A stretch of DNA of 64,000 nucleotides from Candidatus Planktophila versatilis (GTDB lineage: Bacteria > Actinomycetota > Actinomycetes > Nanopelagicales > Nanopelagicaceae): assembly GCF_002288105.1 (NCBI RefSeq), contig NZ_CP016774.1, forward strand, positions 930,001-994,000. The letters run 5' to 3'. The position numbers were made by a program, and so were the translations under genes. The notes under the pieces are model-generated. The model was not told the origin of the DNA. It searched no databases and worked only from the letters and a program-made list of their open reading frames with translations. Below are positions 46,287 through 54,611 of this stretch, one piece after another (position 1 is the stretch's first letter; each line of letters opens with the position of its first letter).

Positions 46287-47375
46287 AGATTTCTCTCGCA
46301 CAATCAGCTTGCCAACGATTTCGTTAATCACTTGAGAACTTGGACTTTCTGGAGCCGAAATAACTACCGGGCTTCCACCATCTCCACCTTCGCGAAGTTC
46401 AGGGCTAAATGGAACTTTGCCGAGCAGTGGAACATCTGATCCAACCAATTGCGATAGCCGTTTAGATGTTTCTTCTCCCCCGCCTTCGCCAAAGAGTGAT
46501 GTCAGTTCACCACACTTGGCGCATGGATAGGCTGACATATTTTCAATCACGCCAATAACACGTTGATGAATCTGATGGGCAATTCGCCCTGCTCGCTCTG
46601 CAACTTCGGCTGCGGCAATTTGCGGAGTTGTTACGACGACAATCTCTGATGTGGGAACTAATTGCCCCAGTGATATCGCAAGATCACCGGTACCAGGCGG
46701 AAGATCGATAAAGAGCAGATCAAGATCGCCCCAATAGGCATCTGATAAGAGTTGTTCCAGAACGCGATGTAGAAGCGGTCCGCGATAAGCAATGGCATCA
46801 GAGCGTTCAGGTTTAAACATCTCCATCGAAACAGTCTTCACACCGAAGGATTCAAGTGGAATAAACATTTGATCTATCGCTGTGGGGCGTTGACCAATTA
46901 ATCCCATCAAGCGGGGAATTGAGTGGCCGTAGACATCAGCATCAAGAATGCCGACACGTAGCCCTTTCTGGGCAGAGGCGACTGCCAAGTTTGCTGTCAG
47001 TGATGACTTTCCGACCCCGCCTTTTCCAGATGCAACACCAATGACACGAGTAAGTGAATCAGCTTGCGCAAATGAGATAAAGCTTTCACGGCCATTACGA
47101 AGTAACTTCTTGATATTTGCCCGCTGCTCTTCATCCATCACTCCAAAAGTAATGGAAACTTCTGAAACTCCATCAACTGCCAGAACAGCCTTCTCGATAT
47201 CAGTTGTCAGACGATCCTTCATAGGGCACCCAGTAATGGTGAGCAGAATCTCTAGCTCGGCCGTTGTTCCATTGTGCGCAACTGATTTCACCATGCCCAG
47301 TTCAGGTAGAGCTCGATGGAGTTCCGGGTCTTGCACGGTGGCAAGTGCTGCGTGAATGAGTTCTAAGGTGCTCAT
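46257..47375 (-). CDS. mrp: Mrp/ApbC-family Fe-S cluster carrier ATPase
   Basis: A 372-residue protein with an N-terminal MIP18/DUF59 domain (about 1-95; TVQDPELHRALPELGMV, TGCPMKD) and a C-terminal P-loop ATPase with an intact deviant Walker A SGKGGVGKSS. The CxxC pair in YPCAKCG bridges a transferable Fe-S cluster between two subunits. It delivers clusters to apoproteins. The start overlaps the tatB stop codon (ATGA). The order htrA-tatB-mrp is as in mycobacteria. Its 3' end overlaps DUF1003 on the other strand by 30 bases. Confidence 0.93.
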   Translation of the reverse strand: MSTLELIHAALATVQDPELHRALPELGMVKSVAHNGTTAELEILLTITGCPMKDRLTTDIEKAVLAVDGVSEVSITFGVMDEEQRANIKKLLRNGRESFISFAQADSLTRVIGVASGKGGVGKSSLTANLAVASAQKGLRVGILDADVYGHSIPRLMGLIGQRPTAIDQMFIPLESFGVKTVSMEMFKPERSDAIAYRGPLLHRVLEQLLSDAYWGDLDLLFIDLPPGTGDLAISLGQLVPTSEIVVVTTPQIAAAEVAERAGRIAHQIHQRVIGVIENMSAYPCAKCGELTSLFGEGGGEETSKRLSQLVGSDVPLLGKVPFSPELREGGDGGSPVVISAPESPSSQVINEIVGKLIVREKSLLGVRLGLA

Positions 47376-47677
47376 AGGAGATCGGGATCGATCTGTGCTT
47401 TTGTCTTTAATTTCTTTGGATTGCTATCTTCTTCGAGAGCATTGGCTAACTGTTTTTTAATAAATGTCTTAGGGTGTAAATCAGAAGGCTGTAAATCTTC
47501 AAAACCTGGCCCTAGATTCTCTTTAAGTTCACTTGTGGCTGTGGATGCAAAATTCTTGATTTTCTTGACCATCTTTGCTGCATCAACGGCGAATTGTGGC
47601 AACTTGTCAGGACCCAAAAGAATCATCGCAAGGAGAGCGAGCCCGATTACTTCACCAGCACCAAAGTCAAAGAACAT
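47372..47677 (-). CDS. tatB: Sec-independent translocase TatB
   Basis: A 101-residue protein with one N-terminal membrane helix (about 7-22), the conserved hinge LLGPDKLPQ and an amphipathic helix (FAVDAAKMVKKIKNFASTA). These features and the linkage to htrA and mrp identify TatB, which with TatC receives folded twin-arginine substrates. TatA and TatC are outside the window. It lies 20 bases downstream of htrA and overlaps mrp, forming an operon. Confidence 0.9.
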   Translation of the reverse strand: MFFDFGAGEVIGLALLAMILLGPDKLPQFAVDAAKMVKKIKNFASTATSELKENLGPGFEDLQPSDLHPKTFIKKQLANALEEDSNPKKLKTKAQIDPDLL

Positions 47678-47697
47678 AATGTGGAAAGCCTATCTCT

Positions 47698-48816
47698 TTA
47701 CTCTGATGCAGTCAGAACCAGTATGGCGCTCTTGGTCTCAGATCCACGCTTAAAGATTATCTCTACCTTATCGCCCACATTTTGCGCACGAATTGCAACA
47801 ATCAACTCTTCAGCTGACCCAATCGCGCGTCCGCCGAATTCAGTGATGATATCTCCAGCCTTAAGCCCAGCTTTATCTGCGGCTCCACCATTAACTATTG
47901 CAACGCCTGTCTTTGCAATGAGGGCACCCTCGCCCCTGTAATTCATCTCAACTGAGACTCCAATAACAGGATATGTCGCTTTGCCATTCTTAATTAACTG
48001 CTCTGCAGTCTTACGTGCCTGATTAATGGGAATCGCAAATCCAAGACCGATAGACCCGGTTTGAGAACTTGCTGAATATCCAAGGGAGGCGATTGCAGAA
48101 TTAACACCAATGACTGAACCTGTTGCATCGACTAGTGGTCCACCTGAGTTTCCCGGGTTAATTGCCGCATCGGTTTGCAGCGCGTTGATAAATGAATTGT
48201 CTTCTCGCGATTCTCCGGCAGTTACTGCGCGATCCTTGGCGCTAATAATGCCGAGAGTTACTGTGCCAGTGAGTCCGAGTGGTGAGCCAATAGCAATTAC
48301 TGAATCGCCCACGGCAACTTTATCGCTATCTCCGAATTGCAAGGCTTTGAGAGTTGCACCAGTAATTTTCAGAACTGCCAGATCATATGAACTATCTCGA
48401 CCTACGACTTTCGCTGAATACTCAGACCCATCATTGAGACTGACTGAGATATCCCCACCGCTTTCAACTGATCCAGCAATCACATGGTTATTTGTCAGGA
48501 TGTAGCCAGTACTGTCGATAACAAATCCAGAACCAGTTGCGCCACCATTTTTTGAATTTGCCGCAATGGAGACAACTGATGGAAGAACGCGTTGGGCGAT
48601 TTCGGCGACAGATCCAACCGGGCGTTCGATTGTCGATGAAGATTTAACAAGATTTACCGAGCGGCCAAAGAGCGATCCAGTAGAGGAAGCTGTAAATGTA
48701 CCTGCAATAAGACCCACACCGAGTGCAAGAACGATTGCAGATTTAAGAGAGATTGTTTTATTCAAGCCTTTTGGTGCGGGCGCTTCCCACCACGGCTTGC
48801 TATCGAAATCACTCAC
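47698..48816 (-). CDS. HtrA/DegP-like S1C serine protease with PDZ domain
   Basis: A 372-residue membrane-anchored protease. A short cytoplasmic N-terminus and one hydrophobic helix (about 24-44) precede the trypsin-like domain with His111 (TNNHVI), Asp145 (YDLAVL) and Ser224 (PGNSGGPL), then a PDZ domain (about 280-368; GGAADKAGLKAGDIITEFGG). It degrades or refolds damaged envelope proteins. In mycobacteria the equivalent htrA lies beside sigE and rseA; neither is seen here. GTG start with GTGAGG upstream. tatB and mrp follow in the same direction. Confidence 0.92.
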   Translation of the reverse strand: MSDFDSKPWWEAPAPKGLNKTISLKSAIVLALGVGLIAGTFTASSTGSLFGRSVNLVKSSSTIERPVGSVAEIAQRVLPSVVSIAANSKNGGATGSGFVIDSTGYILTNNHVIAGSVESGGDISVSLNDGSEYSAKVVGRDSSYDLAVLKITGATLKALQFGDSDKVAVGDSVIAIGSPLGLTGTVTLGIISAKDRAVTAGESREDNSFINALQTDAAINPGNSGGPLVDATGSVIGVNSAIASLGYSASSQTGSIGLGFAIPINQARKTAEQLIKNGKATYPVIGVSVEMNYRGEGALIAKTGVAIVNGGAADKAGLKAGDIITEFGGRAIGSAEELIVAIRAQNVGDKVEIIFKRGSETKSAILVLTASE

Positions 48817-48843
48817 TTGATGAACCTCACTCTATAAATTCTG

Positions 48844-49470
48844 CTACAACTTTGTTGCAAGCAACAATCCATCCCCGATTGGAATTAGTGATGTCACCCA
48901 CGAATCAGTATCGGCCTTTACGGCTTTTCCTGCCTCACGCAGAGCAATAGTCTTCGGATCGCGCTGGGCTGGGTCCGGAACCTTGCCACCACCATAAAAA
49001 TTATCAATCACAAAGACGCCGCCACTTCGAAGGATTCTATGTGCTTCAGAGATGGCAAAACTTAAATCCTCCGGATTGTGTCTAAAGACAACCAGGTCAT
49101 AGGCGCGATCGGTGAGCTTTGTCATGACATCCATAACCGCATTGGTAATAAATCTAATTCGAGTCTGTGCGATTTCTGCTTCGGCTAGAGCGATTTTTGC
49201 AATCGACGTATGTTCCATCTCATCATCTATCGATGTCAGAGTTCCGCTTCCAAGCATTCCCTCAAGTAGCCAGAGTGAACCAACTCCAGATCCTGTTCCA
49301 ATTTCAACTACTGACTGTGCCTTAATTTGATGAGCAAGTTGGCGCAGATATGCACCCGTTCCTTGGGAGACATCGATGACTCCATTTTCTTCTCCTCGCG
49401 CACGCGCCGCACTTTTCACAGTGCCTTCTGCAATAAATGTCTCTGCATAGGTATGCGGGTCAATGTTCAT
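48844..49470 (-). CDS. O-methyltransferase (Rv1220c-like)
   Basis: A 208-residue SAM-dependent O-methyltransferase of the Methyltransf_3 family. SAM-binding residues are visible in VVEIGTGSGVGSLWLL (about 55-70), LTSIDDE and YDLVVFRHN. Small-molecule substrates with vicinal hydroxyls are typical, but unknown here. Start ATG 49470 overlaps the stop of the aminopeptidase gene (ATGA), indicating coupling. In mycobacteria the same family sits beside sigE and htrA, so the locus order is conserved. Confidence 0.85.
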   Translation of the reverse strand: MNIDPHTYAETFIAEGTVKSAARARGEENGVIDVSQGTGAYLRQLAHQIKAQSVVEIGTGSGVGSLWLLEGMLGSGTLTSIDDEMEHTSIAKIALAEAEIAQTRIRFITNAVMDVMTKLTDRAYDLVVFRHNPEDLSFAISEAHRILRSGGVFVIDNFYGGGKVPDPAQRDPKTIALREAGKAVKADTDSWVTSLIPIGDGLLLATKL

Positions 49471-50801
49471 GAGAGAGACACTATCCAATCAATGAATAAA
49501 CGCACGCCGAATCCAGTGCCGCCTTTCACATTTTCTCCAGAGTCATTTTCACTACGCCCTGTTCCGGCGATATCGAGGTGCACCCAGCGACTATCTCCGA
49601 CAAAATGTTCGAGATATAAGGCTGCGGTGACTGATCCGGCAGAGTAATCTCCCTTATCTGCTGCGTGATTTAGGTCTGCCACATCACTGTCGAGGGAATC
49701 GGCGTAATCATCGATGAGTGGCATATGCCAGACACGTTCGCCACTTTCCTCGCCGATCTCCATCAATTTCTTAGCAAGTTTTTCATCGCGCGAATACAGG
49801 GCGGCATATTGGCGGCCTAGCCCAAGGGTTGCAGAACCTGTCAGTGTTGCAATATCAATCAGGTAATCCGGGTCGAGGTTTGCCACCGCATAAGCAAGCC
49901 CATCGGCAAGAACGAGTCTTCCCTCGGCATCTGTATTAATGATTTCGACAGTGGTACCGCCATATTGCGTGATGACATCTGATGGTCGCTGCGCACTACC
50001 CGAGAGTGCATTTTCGGCGCACATCATCAAGACGGTTACTCGCACCTTGGGTTGTAATTGTGGAAGTGCGCTGATAGTTGCAAGGGCGGCAGCCGCCCCC
50101 GCCATATCACTCTTCATCGCTGTCATAAATTCATAGGGGCGCTTAAGTGAAACACCACCGGTATCAAAGGTGATTCCTTTGCCGACAATGACAATGTGAG
50201 GTAGCGCCGCGGCTGAATTGCCACGCATCCTTGGAATATAGGAAAGTTCAATAAAGCGTGGTCCAGGTATTGGTGAAGAGTTTCCTACGGCGCGTAGTCC
50301 CCCAAATTCAGCCAGTTGCTTACCGGCTAATACCTTGATCGCCAATCCACATTCATCTGCAATCTTCTTCGCTTCTTGCGCCATCCACAGCGGATTCTTA
50401 ATATTTGATGGCGTATGGACTAGATCTCGCGCGGTATAGAGCGCTTTTGCAATGACCGATGAACGAGCAACAATTTTTTCATCAAGAGTTGCAATACCAA
50501 TCCGAGGAATCTCAACTTCTTTACCTGTCTTTAAGCTCCACGAATACGCACCTAGAAGAGCGGAAACTCCATGCGCTTTAATTTCAGGAGCGCTCTCGGC
50601 GCAGAGTGAAATGATTTCTATTGCTTTTCCGCGCACCTTGCGCCCGATTGCAGCGCCGGCCGTGCGATAAGAGGTCAGCGATTGATCTCCGAGACCGAGA
50701 AGATAAAGGCGATCAACTGTGGCCTCATCGTGAAGAACTGGAATCTCGTTTATTTCTCCCGCTTTACCGGTCGGCGTAAAGAATGAAACTTCATCAACCA
50801 A
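49467..50801 (-). CDS. pepA: Leucyl aminopeptidase (M17)
   Basis: An M17 metallopeptidase of 444 residues from the TTG at 50801. The catalytic domain has IVGKGITFDTGGVSLKRP, KSDMAGAAA, NTDAEGRLVLADGLAYA and the ATLTGSATLGLG metal and active-site motifs. It trims N-terminal residues from peptides. The reading frame is open upstream to 50969 and encodes APELDSLIGADVLVLGYIQS, which matches the first strand of the family's N-terminal domain (compare GAAVLIV in mycobacterial PepB). No ATG, GTG or TTG occurs in that stretch; an ATT at 50948 is the best candidate. The given boundary is the first canonical start and is probably too short by about 49 residues. Confidence 0.9.
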   Translation of the reverse strand: MVDEVSFFTPTGKAGEINEIPVLHDEATVDRLYLLGLGDQSLTSYRTAGAAIGRKVRGKAIEIISLCAESAPEIKAHGVSALLGAYSWSLKTGKEVEIPRIGIATLDEKIVARSSVIAKALYTARDLVHTPSNIKNPLWMAQEAKKIADECGLAIKVLAGKQLAEFGGLRAVGNSSPIPGPRFIELSYIPRMRGNSAAALPHIVIVGKGITFDTGGVSLKRPYEFMTAMKSDMAGAAAALATISALPQLQPKVRVTVLMMCAENALSGSAQRPSDVITQYGGTTVEIINTDAEGRLVLADGLAYAVANLDPDYLIDIATLTGSATLGLGRQYAALYSRDEKLAKKLMEIGEESGERVWHMPLIDDYADSLDSDVADLNHAADKGDYSAGSVTAALYLEHFVGDSRWVHLDIAGTGRSENDSGENVKGGTGFGVRLFIDWIVSLS

Positions 50802-50962
50802 ATTTATCTCAAAGAACTTTTCGATTTTACTGAGTAACTTCTTGCTTCCAACAAAGGTGATTTCGCCATCTTTAGATTGAATGTATCCCAGTACAAGAAC
50901 ATCTGCTCCGATAAGAGAATCTAATTCAGGAGCAACTGCGTGAAGAATTTCTTCGGTCCGCT

Positions 50963-51142
50963 CTACTTCTTAATAAGAGCAACTGCAGCCTCAAGGGCTG
51001 CGCTCAGGTTGTTTGCTTCCTGAGGATTAAGTTCAACGACCAGACGGCCTCCACCTTCGAGCGGAATACGCATGACGAGCGAGCGCGCTTCCTTGGTGAC
51101 TTCCATGGGTCCATCACCAGTACGAGGTTTCATAGCTGCCAT
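50963..51142 (-). CDS. DUF3117-family protein
   Basis: A 59-residue protein, MAAMKPRTGDGPMEVTKEAR...VMRIPLEGGGRLVVELNPQEA, matching the very conserved actinobacterial DUF3117 family. Function unknown; usually encoded near sigE, htrA and leucyl-peptidase-type genes. ATG 51142 has AAGGAG about eight bases upstream, so the longer frame to 51181 is rejected. The aminopeptidase coding sequence begins just after its stop. Confidence 0.92.
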   Translation of the reverse strand: MAAMKPRTGDGPMEVTKEARSLVMRIPLEGGGRLVVELNPQEANNLSAALEAAVALIKK

Positions 51143-51240
51143 AGTGGGGACTCCTTGAGACGACGGGGTGATGATGCGCACGGGCGTGAACAGTGGGGAG
51201 AAGTATCTCGCAGAATGAGCCCGGGGTGAAATCGAGGCAA

Positions 51241-51432
51241 TTACATGCCCAAAAAGGCGGTGAGCCGCTTCTTTCCGCTTTCAATTACGGCGATAACCGA
51301 TTTCTCAGGAACTGATAGGAGCGCTGCAATTTCTGCACTGCTCTTGGATCGAAGGTAATGCAAGGTGAGGATGAATCGCTCTTCCTCAGGTAGCGAGGCG
51401 AGCAATTGCGCCAGTGTTTGAGGGTTGCTCAC
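51241..51432 (-). CDS. Sigma-70 region 4-like helix-turn-helix protein
   Basis: A 63-residue protein from a GTG at 51432. TLAQLLASLPEEERFILTLHYLRSKSSAEIAALLSVPEKSVIAVIESGKKRLTAFLGM is a complete sigma region 4.2-type helix-turn-helix and nothing more. The frame stays open to 51537, but that part overlaps the upstream SRPBCC gene and looks non-coding; TAATCT seven bases before GTG 51432 supports the short form. Full sigma factors also have region 2, absent here. It could bind -35 elements or act as an anti- or co-sigma factor. It lies where mycobacteria have sigE-rseA. Confidence 0.65.
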   Translation of the reverse strand: MSNPQTLAQLLASLPEEERFILTLHYLRSKSSAEIAALLSVPEKSVIAVIESGKKRLTAFLGM

Positions 51433-51472
51433 GGGATACAGATTACTCGGTGAGGTAGTAATTGTTGAGTGC

Positions 51473-51922
51473 TTAGTGAAATGAACGTGCGAATCGTGCG
51501 AGGGATATGCGTACACCCACATATAGAAAAGGGGCAATCAGCAAAAAGAGCGCTCGCGGTGCCACGATTGTTTCTGACCAATCAAAGCGCGTGGAATGTG
51601 AACCCTCTTCGGTGAGAATGAAAGAACCGCTTCCCTTAAGAATTTTTCCATGATGATCAACATCGCATCGAGCTGGCTCCTCCCAGCGAGTAACAGTCAT
51701 GAGGTCCAGTAATCCTGGTGACTTAATTCGAGGATAGAACTTGTGAAGTGGCCCAGTGAATGCAGAAATGGAAGTGCCAACTCCTGAAGTGCGCTCTGAT
51801 GTTACCCAGACTTTTGTTTGCAGCATCCACTGTCCTTGTGAAGGCCAATCCGCAATCGCCTTCCACACTTCAATCTGAGGTGCTGGAATGGAGAGCGAAA
51901 TCGCTAGCGTGTTAATCGCCAT
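51473..51922 (-). CDS. SRPBCC-family (polyketide cyclase-like) protein
   Basis: A 149-residue START/Bet v1-like protein with the usual AINTLAISLSIPAPQIEVWKAIADWPSQGQW opening and the C-terminal helix that lines the hydrophobic pocket (LFLLIAPFLYVGVRISLARFARSF). Such proteins bind lipids, polyketides or other hydrophobic ligands, and some are intracellular lipid carriers. The ligand is unknown. The stop of the LOG gene and its ATG are directly adjacent, so it is the second gene of that operon. Confidence 0.78.
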   Translation of the reverse strand: MAINTLAISLSIPAPQIEVWKAIADWPSQGQWMLQTKVWVTSERTSGVGTSISAFTGPLHKFYPRIKSPGLLDLMTVTRWEEPARCDVDHHGKILKGSGSFILTEEGSHSTRFDWSETIVAPRALFLLIAPFLYVGVRISLARFARSFH

Positions 51923-52462
51923 CTACTTTTTCCCGTGTGCATAATCAAGTGCTTGCTCAACCGTAGTTGTCCAATGTAAGAGATCGCGCATTCCAGGTTT
52001 CACAAAATTCTCATTCTCTAGATGCTCCACCAATGTATGTAGTGGCTGATAAATACCATGTGGGTCAAGAATGATCACTGGCTTATCGTGGAATTGAAGG
52101 TAGCGCCCAACCCATATTTCAAAGAGTTCTTCTAGCGTGCCGAGCCCACCTGGGAGGGTAATGAAGGCATCGGATAGGTCTTCTATCTTTGCCTTACGGG
52201 TGCGCATAGAGTCGACCACAATTAATTCATCGCTCTCATGATCTGCAAATTCAATATCAACTAACTTCTGCGGTATCACCCCGATGGTGCGCCCTGCTTT
52301 ACTGCGAGCTCCACGTGAAATTGCGCCCATAGCAGAGATATGACCGCCCCCTGAAACCAATTCGGCGCCGCTCTCGGCGATACCGGCGCCAAGTTCAAAG
52401 GCTAGGTCTATATATTTCGAATCAATCGACGGTGATGAAGAACAAAACACTGCAATGCGCAT
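51923..52462 (-). CDS. LOG-family protein (TIGR00730, nucleoside monophosphate phosphoribohydrolase)
   Basis: A 179-residue Rossmann-fold protein. The catalytic motif PGGLGTLEELFEIW and the VSGGGHISAMGAIS segment identify the LONELY GUY / TIGR00730 family, which hydrolyses the N-glycosidic bond of nucleoside 5'-monophosphates; cytokinin activation is the best known case. In bacteria the role may be nucleotide salvage. A TATCCT box is seven bases before the ATG, and a second box for dapD faces the other way, all within 30 bases between the two starts. Confidence 0.88.
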   Translation of the reverse strand: MRIAVFCSSSPSIDSKYIDLAFELGAGIAESGAELVSGGGHISAMGAISRGARSKAGRTIGVIPQKLVDIEFADHESDELIVVDSMRTRKAKIEDLSDAFITLPGGLGTLEELFEIWVGRYLQFHDKPVIILDPHGIYQPLHTLVEHLENENFVKPGMRDLLHWTTTVEQALDYAHGKK

Positions 52463-52469
52463 GACACAC

Positions 52470-52486
52470 AGGATAGGGGTTAGGCT
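52470..52486. promoter_or_regulatory. Compact divergent promoters of the LOG gene and dapD
   Basis: Only 30 bases separate the two divergent start codons. TATCCT (52470-52475, minus strand) lies seven bases before the LOG ATG and TAGGCT (52481-52486, plus strand) lies six bases before the dapD ATG. Both -35 regions must fall inside the opposite coding sequence, and each mRNA would be leaderless. Confidence 0.55.
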
Positions 52487-52492
52487 TGGAAC

Positions 52493-53410
52493 ATGTCTTC
52501 ATTAGCTCATGGCCACGGAATCGCAACTCTTGCCGGCACAACTGTGCTCGATGTCTGGTTTCCTGCGCCGGCACTTGGAGCCATTGCTGGCGCCCCTGAT
52601 TCATCATTGCAATCAATGGTGGGCTCAGATGATGCGCGAGGAGTAACTCGAGAGCTAGTCTCGATTGAAATTGATTTAGCGGTAGCACCGAAAGATGCAC
52701 GCGATGCATACCTGCGACTGCACTTACTTTCACACCGCTTGGTTAAGCCACATGGTGCATCACTCGATGGAATTTTTGGGCTACTTGCCAATGTTGTCTG
52801 GACCTCAGTTGGACCGTGCGCTGTTGAGGGATTTGAAATTACCCGTGCACGTTTGAAAGCCCAGCATGCTCACGTGAGTGTTATCTCGGTAGATAAATTC
52901 CCACGCATGGTTGATTACGTCGTGCCAAGTGGTGTGCGCATTGCAGATGCTGATCGCGTTCGTTTAGGTGCCCACCTAGCACCTGGCACAACTGTGATGC
53001 ACGAAGGATTTGTTAACTTTAATGCTGGAACTCTTGGAACGTCGATGGTCGAAGGTCGCATCTCTTCAGGTGTAGTTGTTGGAGATGGCACAGATGTTGG
53101 CGGTGGTGCTTCGATTATGGGAACCCTCAGCGGCGGTGGCAAGGAAGTTATCTCGGTGGGTGAAAAGTGCCTACTGGGTGCTAACTCTGGTTTAGGAATT
53201 TCACTAGGCAATAACTGCGTCATTGAAGCCGGTACCTACATCACAGCAGCTGCCAAGGTGAAGTTACCTGATGGTGAAGTTGTTAAAGCTGGCACACTTT
53301 CAGGTGCAAATGATCTGCTATTTCGTCGTAACTCACTGAGTGGTGGCCTTGAAGTTGTGATGCGCACCGGTACCTGGGGCGGCCTGAACTCCGTCTTGCA
53401 CGCCAACTAA
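52493..53410 (+). CDS. dapD: Tetrahydrodipicolinate N-succinyltransferase (actinobacterial DapD)
   Basis: A 305-residue enzyme that succinylates tetrahydrodipicolinate in the lysine and diaminopimelate pathway. The C-terminal half is a left-handed beta-helix ([67 protein letters not shown]). The N-terminal part, [18 protein letters not shown], is specific for the actinobacterial branch. Together with dapC in this window it indicates the succinylase route. Expression is probably leaderless. Confidence 0.94.
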   Translation: MSSLAHGHGIATLAGTTVLDVWFPAPALGAIAGAPDSSLQSMVGSDDARGVTRELVSIEIDLAVAPKDARDAYLRLHLLSHRLVKPHGASLDGIFGLLANVVWTSVGPCAVEGFEITRARLKAQHAHVSVISVDKFPRMVDYVVPSGVRIADADRVRLGAHLAPGTTVMHEGFVNFNAGTLGTSMVEGRISSGVVVGDGTDVGGGASIMGTLSGGGKEVISVGEKCLLGANSGLGISLGNNCVIEAGTYITAAAKVKLPDGEVVKAGTLSGANDLLFRRNSLSGGLEVVMRTGTWGGLNSVLHAN

Positions 53411-53420
53411 TAATCGAGCG

Positions 53421-54611
53421 TTAACCCGCTAAATTAAAGTAGGGCGAAGGAATCTTTACTCTACTTCTAAAAGTATCGCCCCTCAATAATTTGGTTGACC
53501 CATCACTTGCTGTGCCCTTGATGTAGGTAACTGCCCCTGCAGTATTTCGGGAGATTATTTCAAGAGTGACGATGTCTGCGAGCAGGAAGGCAGTGGCAAC
53601 TAGAGATTGATCTGCCGATGCGCTCCAGGTAGCAAAGCGAGGATTGTTTTTAGGATCTAGCCCCGCAGGATCAACTACTGATTGCGTATAACTCGTTGCC
53701 TGCCCCCAGGCATCGAGGGTTGTCTGCGTTGCGCCACCTGAGGATGAGAAGAAGTAAGCCTGTATTGGTTTTCCATTACTTAGAATTGCCAGACTTGTGG
53801 AAGTGTCAATGATTGTTCGCGAAACTGCCGCTTTCCAGAACTGACCGAACCTCGGTTCAGATTCTTTAGAAAAGCCCACAAAGTTCTGATCTGCAATATG
53901 TGAATAAACCTGACAGTCGCATGCAGAGTTAATTTTTCCAAGCTTTGAAAGAGCGTAAGAACGCGAAGCAATTACCTGTGCTTCAAGTGCAGCTGCAGGC
54001 CAAGATGACGGAACTTCGCTAATCCCCCATAAGTACTCATCGCGAAGGGCCAGTGTGTTAGTGACCTCCATTGCGCTTTTTACTACCTTCACTTGAATCT
54101 GCCCATACCTGTATTTCACGACACTACCTGGCTGTGAAAATGTAATGACTGACGAAGGTCCACTCCACCTAATGGTGAAGGCTTTGGCGCGCAGGCCTTC
54201 ACCCGTAGCGAATGCACCATCAACGTTGAAAGTTATCTTCTTCTTGGCACTTAAGGTCAGTGCGGGTAGAGCATCTTGTGCACTTGCAATGTCACCGCTA
54301 AAGATCTGCACTGCTGAATCTGGTGTAGCGCTGACAAATGAAATTGACTTTAGAGCGCGACCAATATTTACTCGAATCGTTTGGGTATCTACTATCGGCG
54401 CAATCTGCACATTTTTGTAATAGTAATTAAGAATTGCCGTGGCACTTTCACCTGAGAGAGCACGAGCCTTGGCTCCAATCTGACTCATTCCAACGCCGTG
54501 GCCGTATCCGGAACCCGTAAAAGAAAATTGGAGAGGTGCGGTTGCTGTAGCGGTCGATGTTGCAGCAAATGAGATGGAGAAAACTAAGAGTAAGGCTTTA
54601 AACGTCCTCAT
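53421..54611 (-). CDS. SpoIID/LytB-domain exported protein
   Basis: A 396-residue secreted protein. Residues 1-24 form a signal peptide (MRTFKALLLVFSISFAATST). The mature N-terminus FSFTGSGYGHGVGMSQIGAKARA and later GISEVPSSWPAAALEAQVIASRSYAL and AYFFSSSGGATQTT are SpoIID signatures. SpoIID enzymes are lytic transglycosylases acting on denuded glycan; here the role would be cell-wall remodelling. Its ATG is inside the end of the ABC ATPase gene (14-base overlap), so it belongs to the polysaccharide export operon. Confidence 0.85.
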   Translation of the reverse strand: MRTFKALLLVFSISFAATSTATATAPLQFSFTGSGYGHGVGMSQIGAKARALSGESATAILNYYYKNVQIAPIVDTQTIRVNIGRALKSISFVSATPDSAVQIFSGDIASAQDALPALTLSAKKKITFNVDGAFATGEGLRAKAFTIRWSGPSSVITFSQPGSVVKYRYGQIQVKVVKSAMEVTNTLALRDEYLWGISEVPSSWPAAALEAQVIASRSYALSKLGKINSACDCQVYSHIADQNFVGFSKESEPRFGQFWKAAVSRTIIDTSTSLAILSNGKPIQAYFFSSSGGATQTTLDAWGQATSYTQSVVDPAGLDPKNNPRFATWSASADQSLVATAFLLADIVTLEIISRNTAGAVTYIKGTASDGSTKLLRGDTFRSRVKIPSPYFNLAG

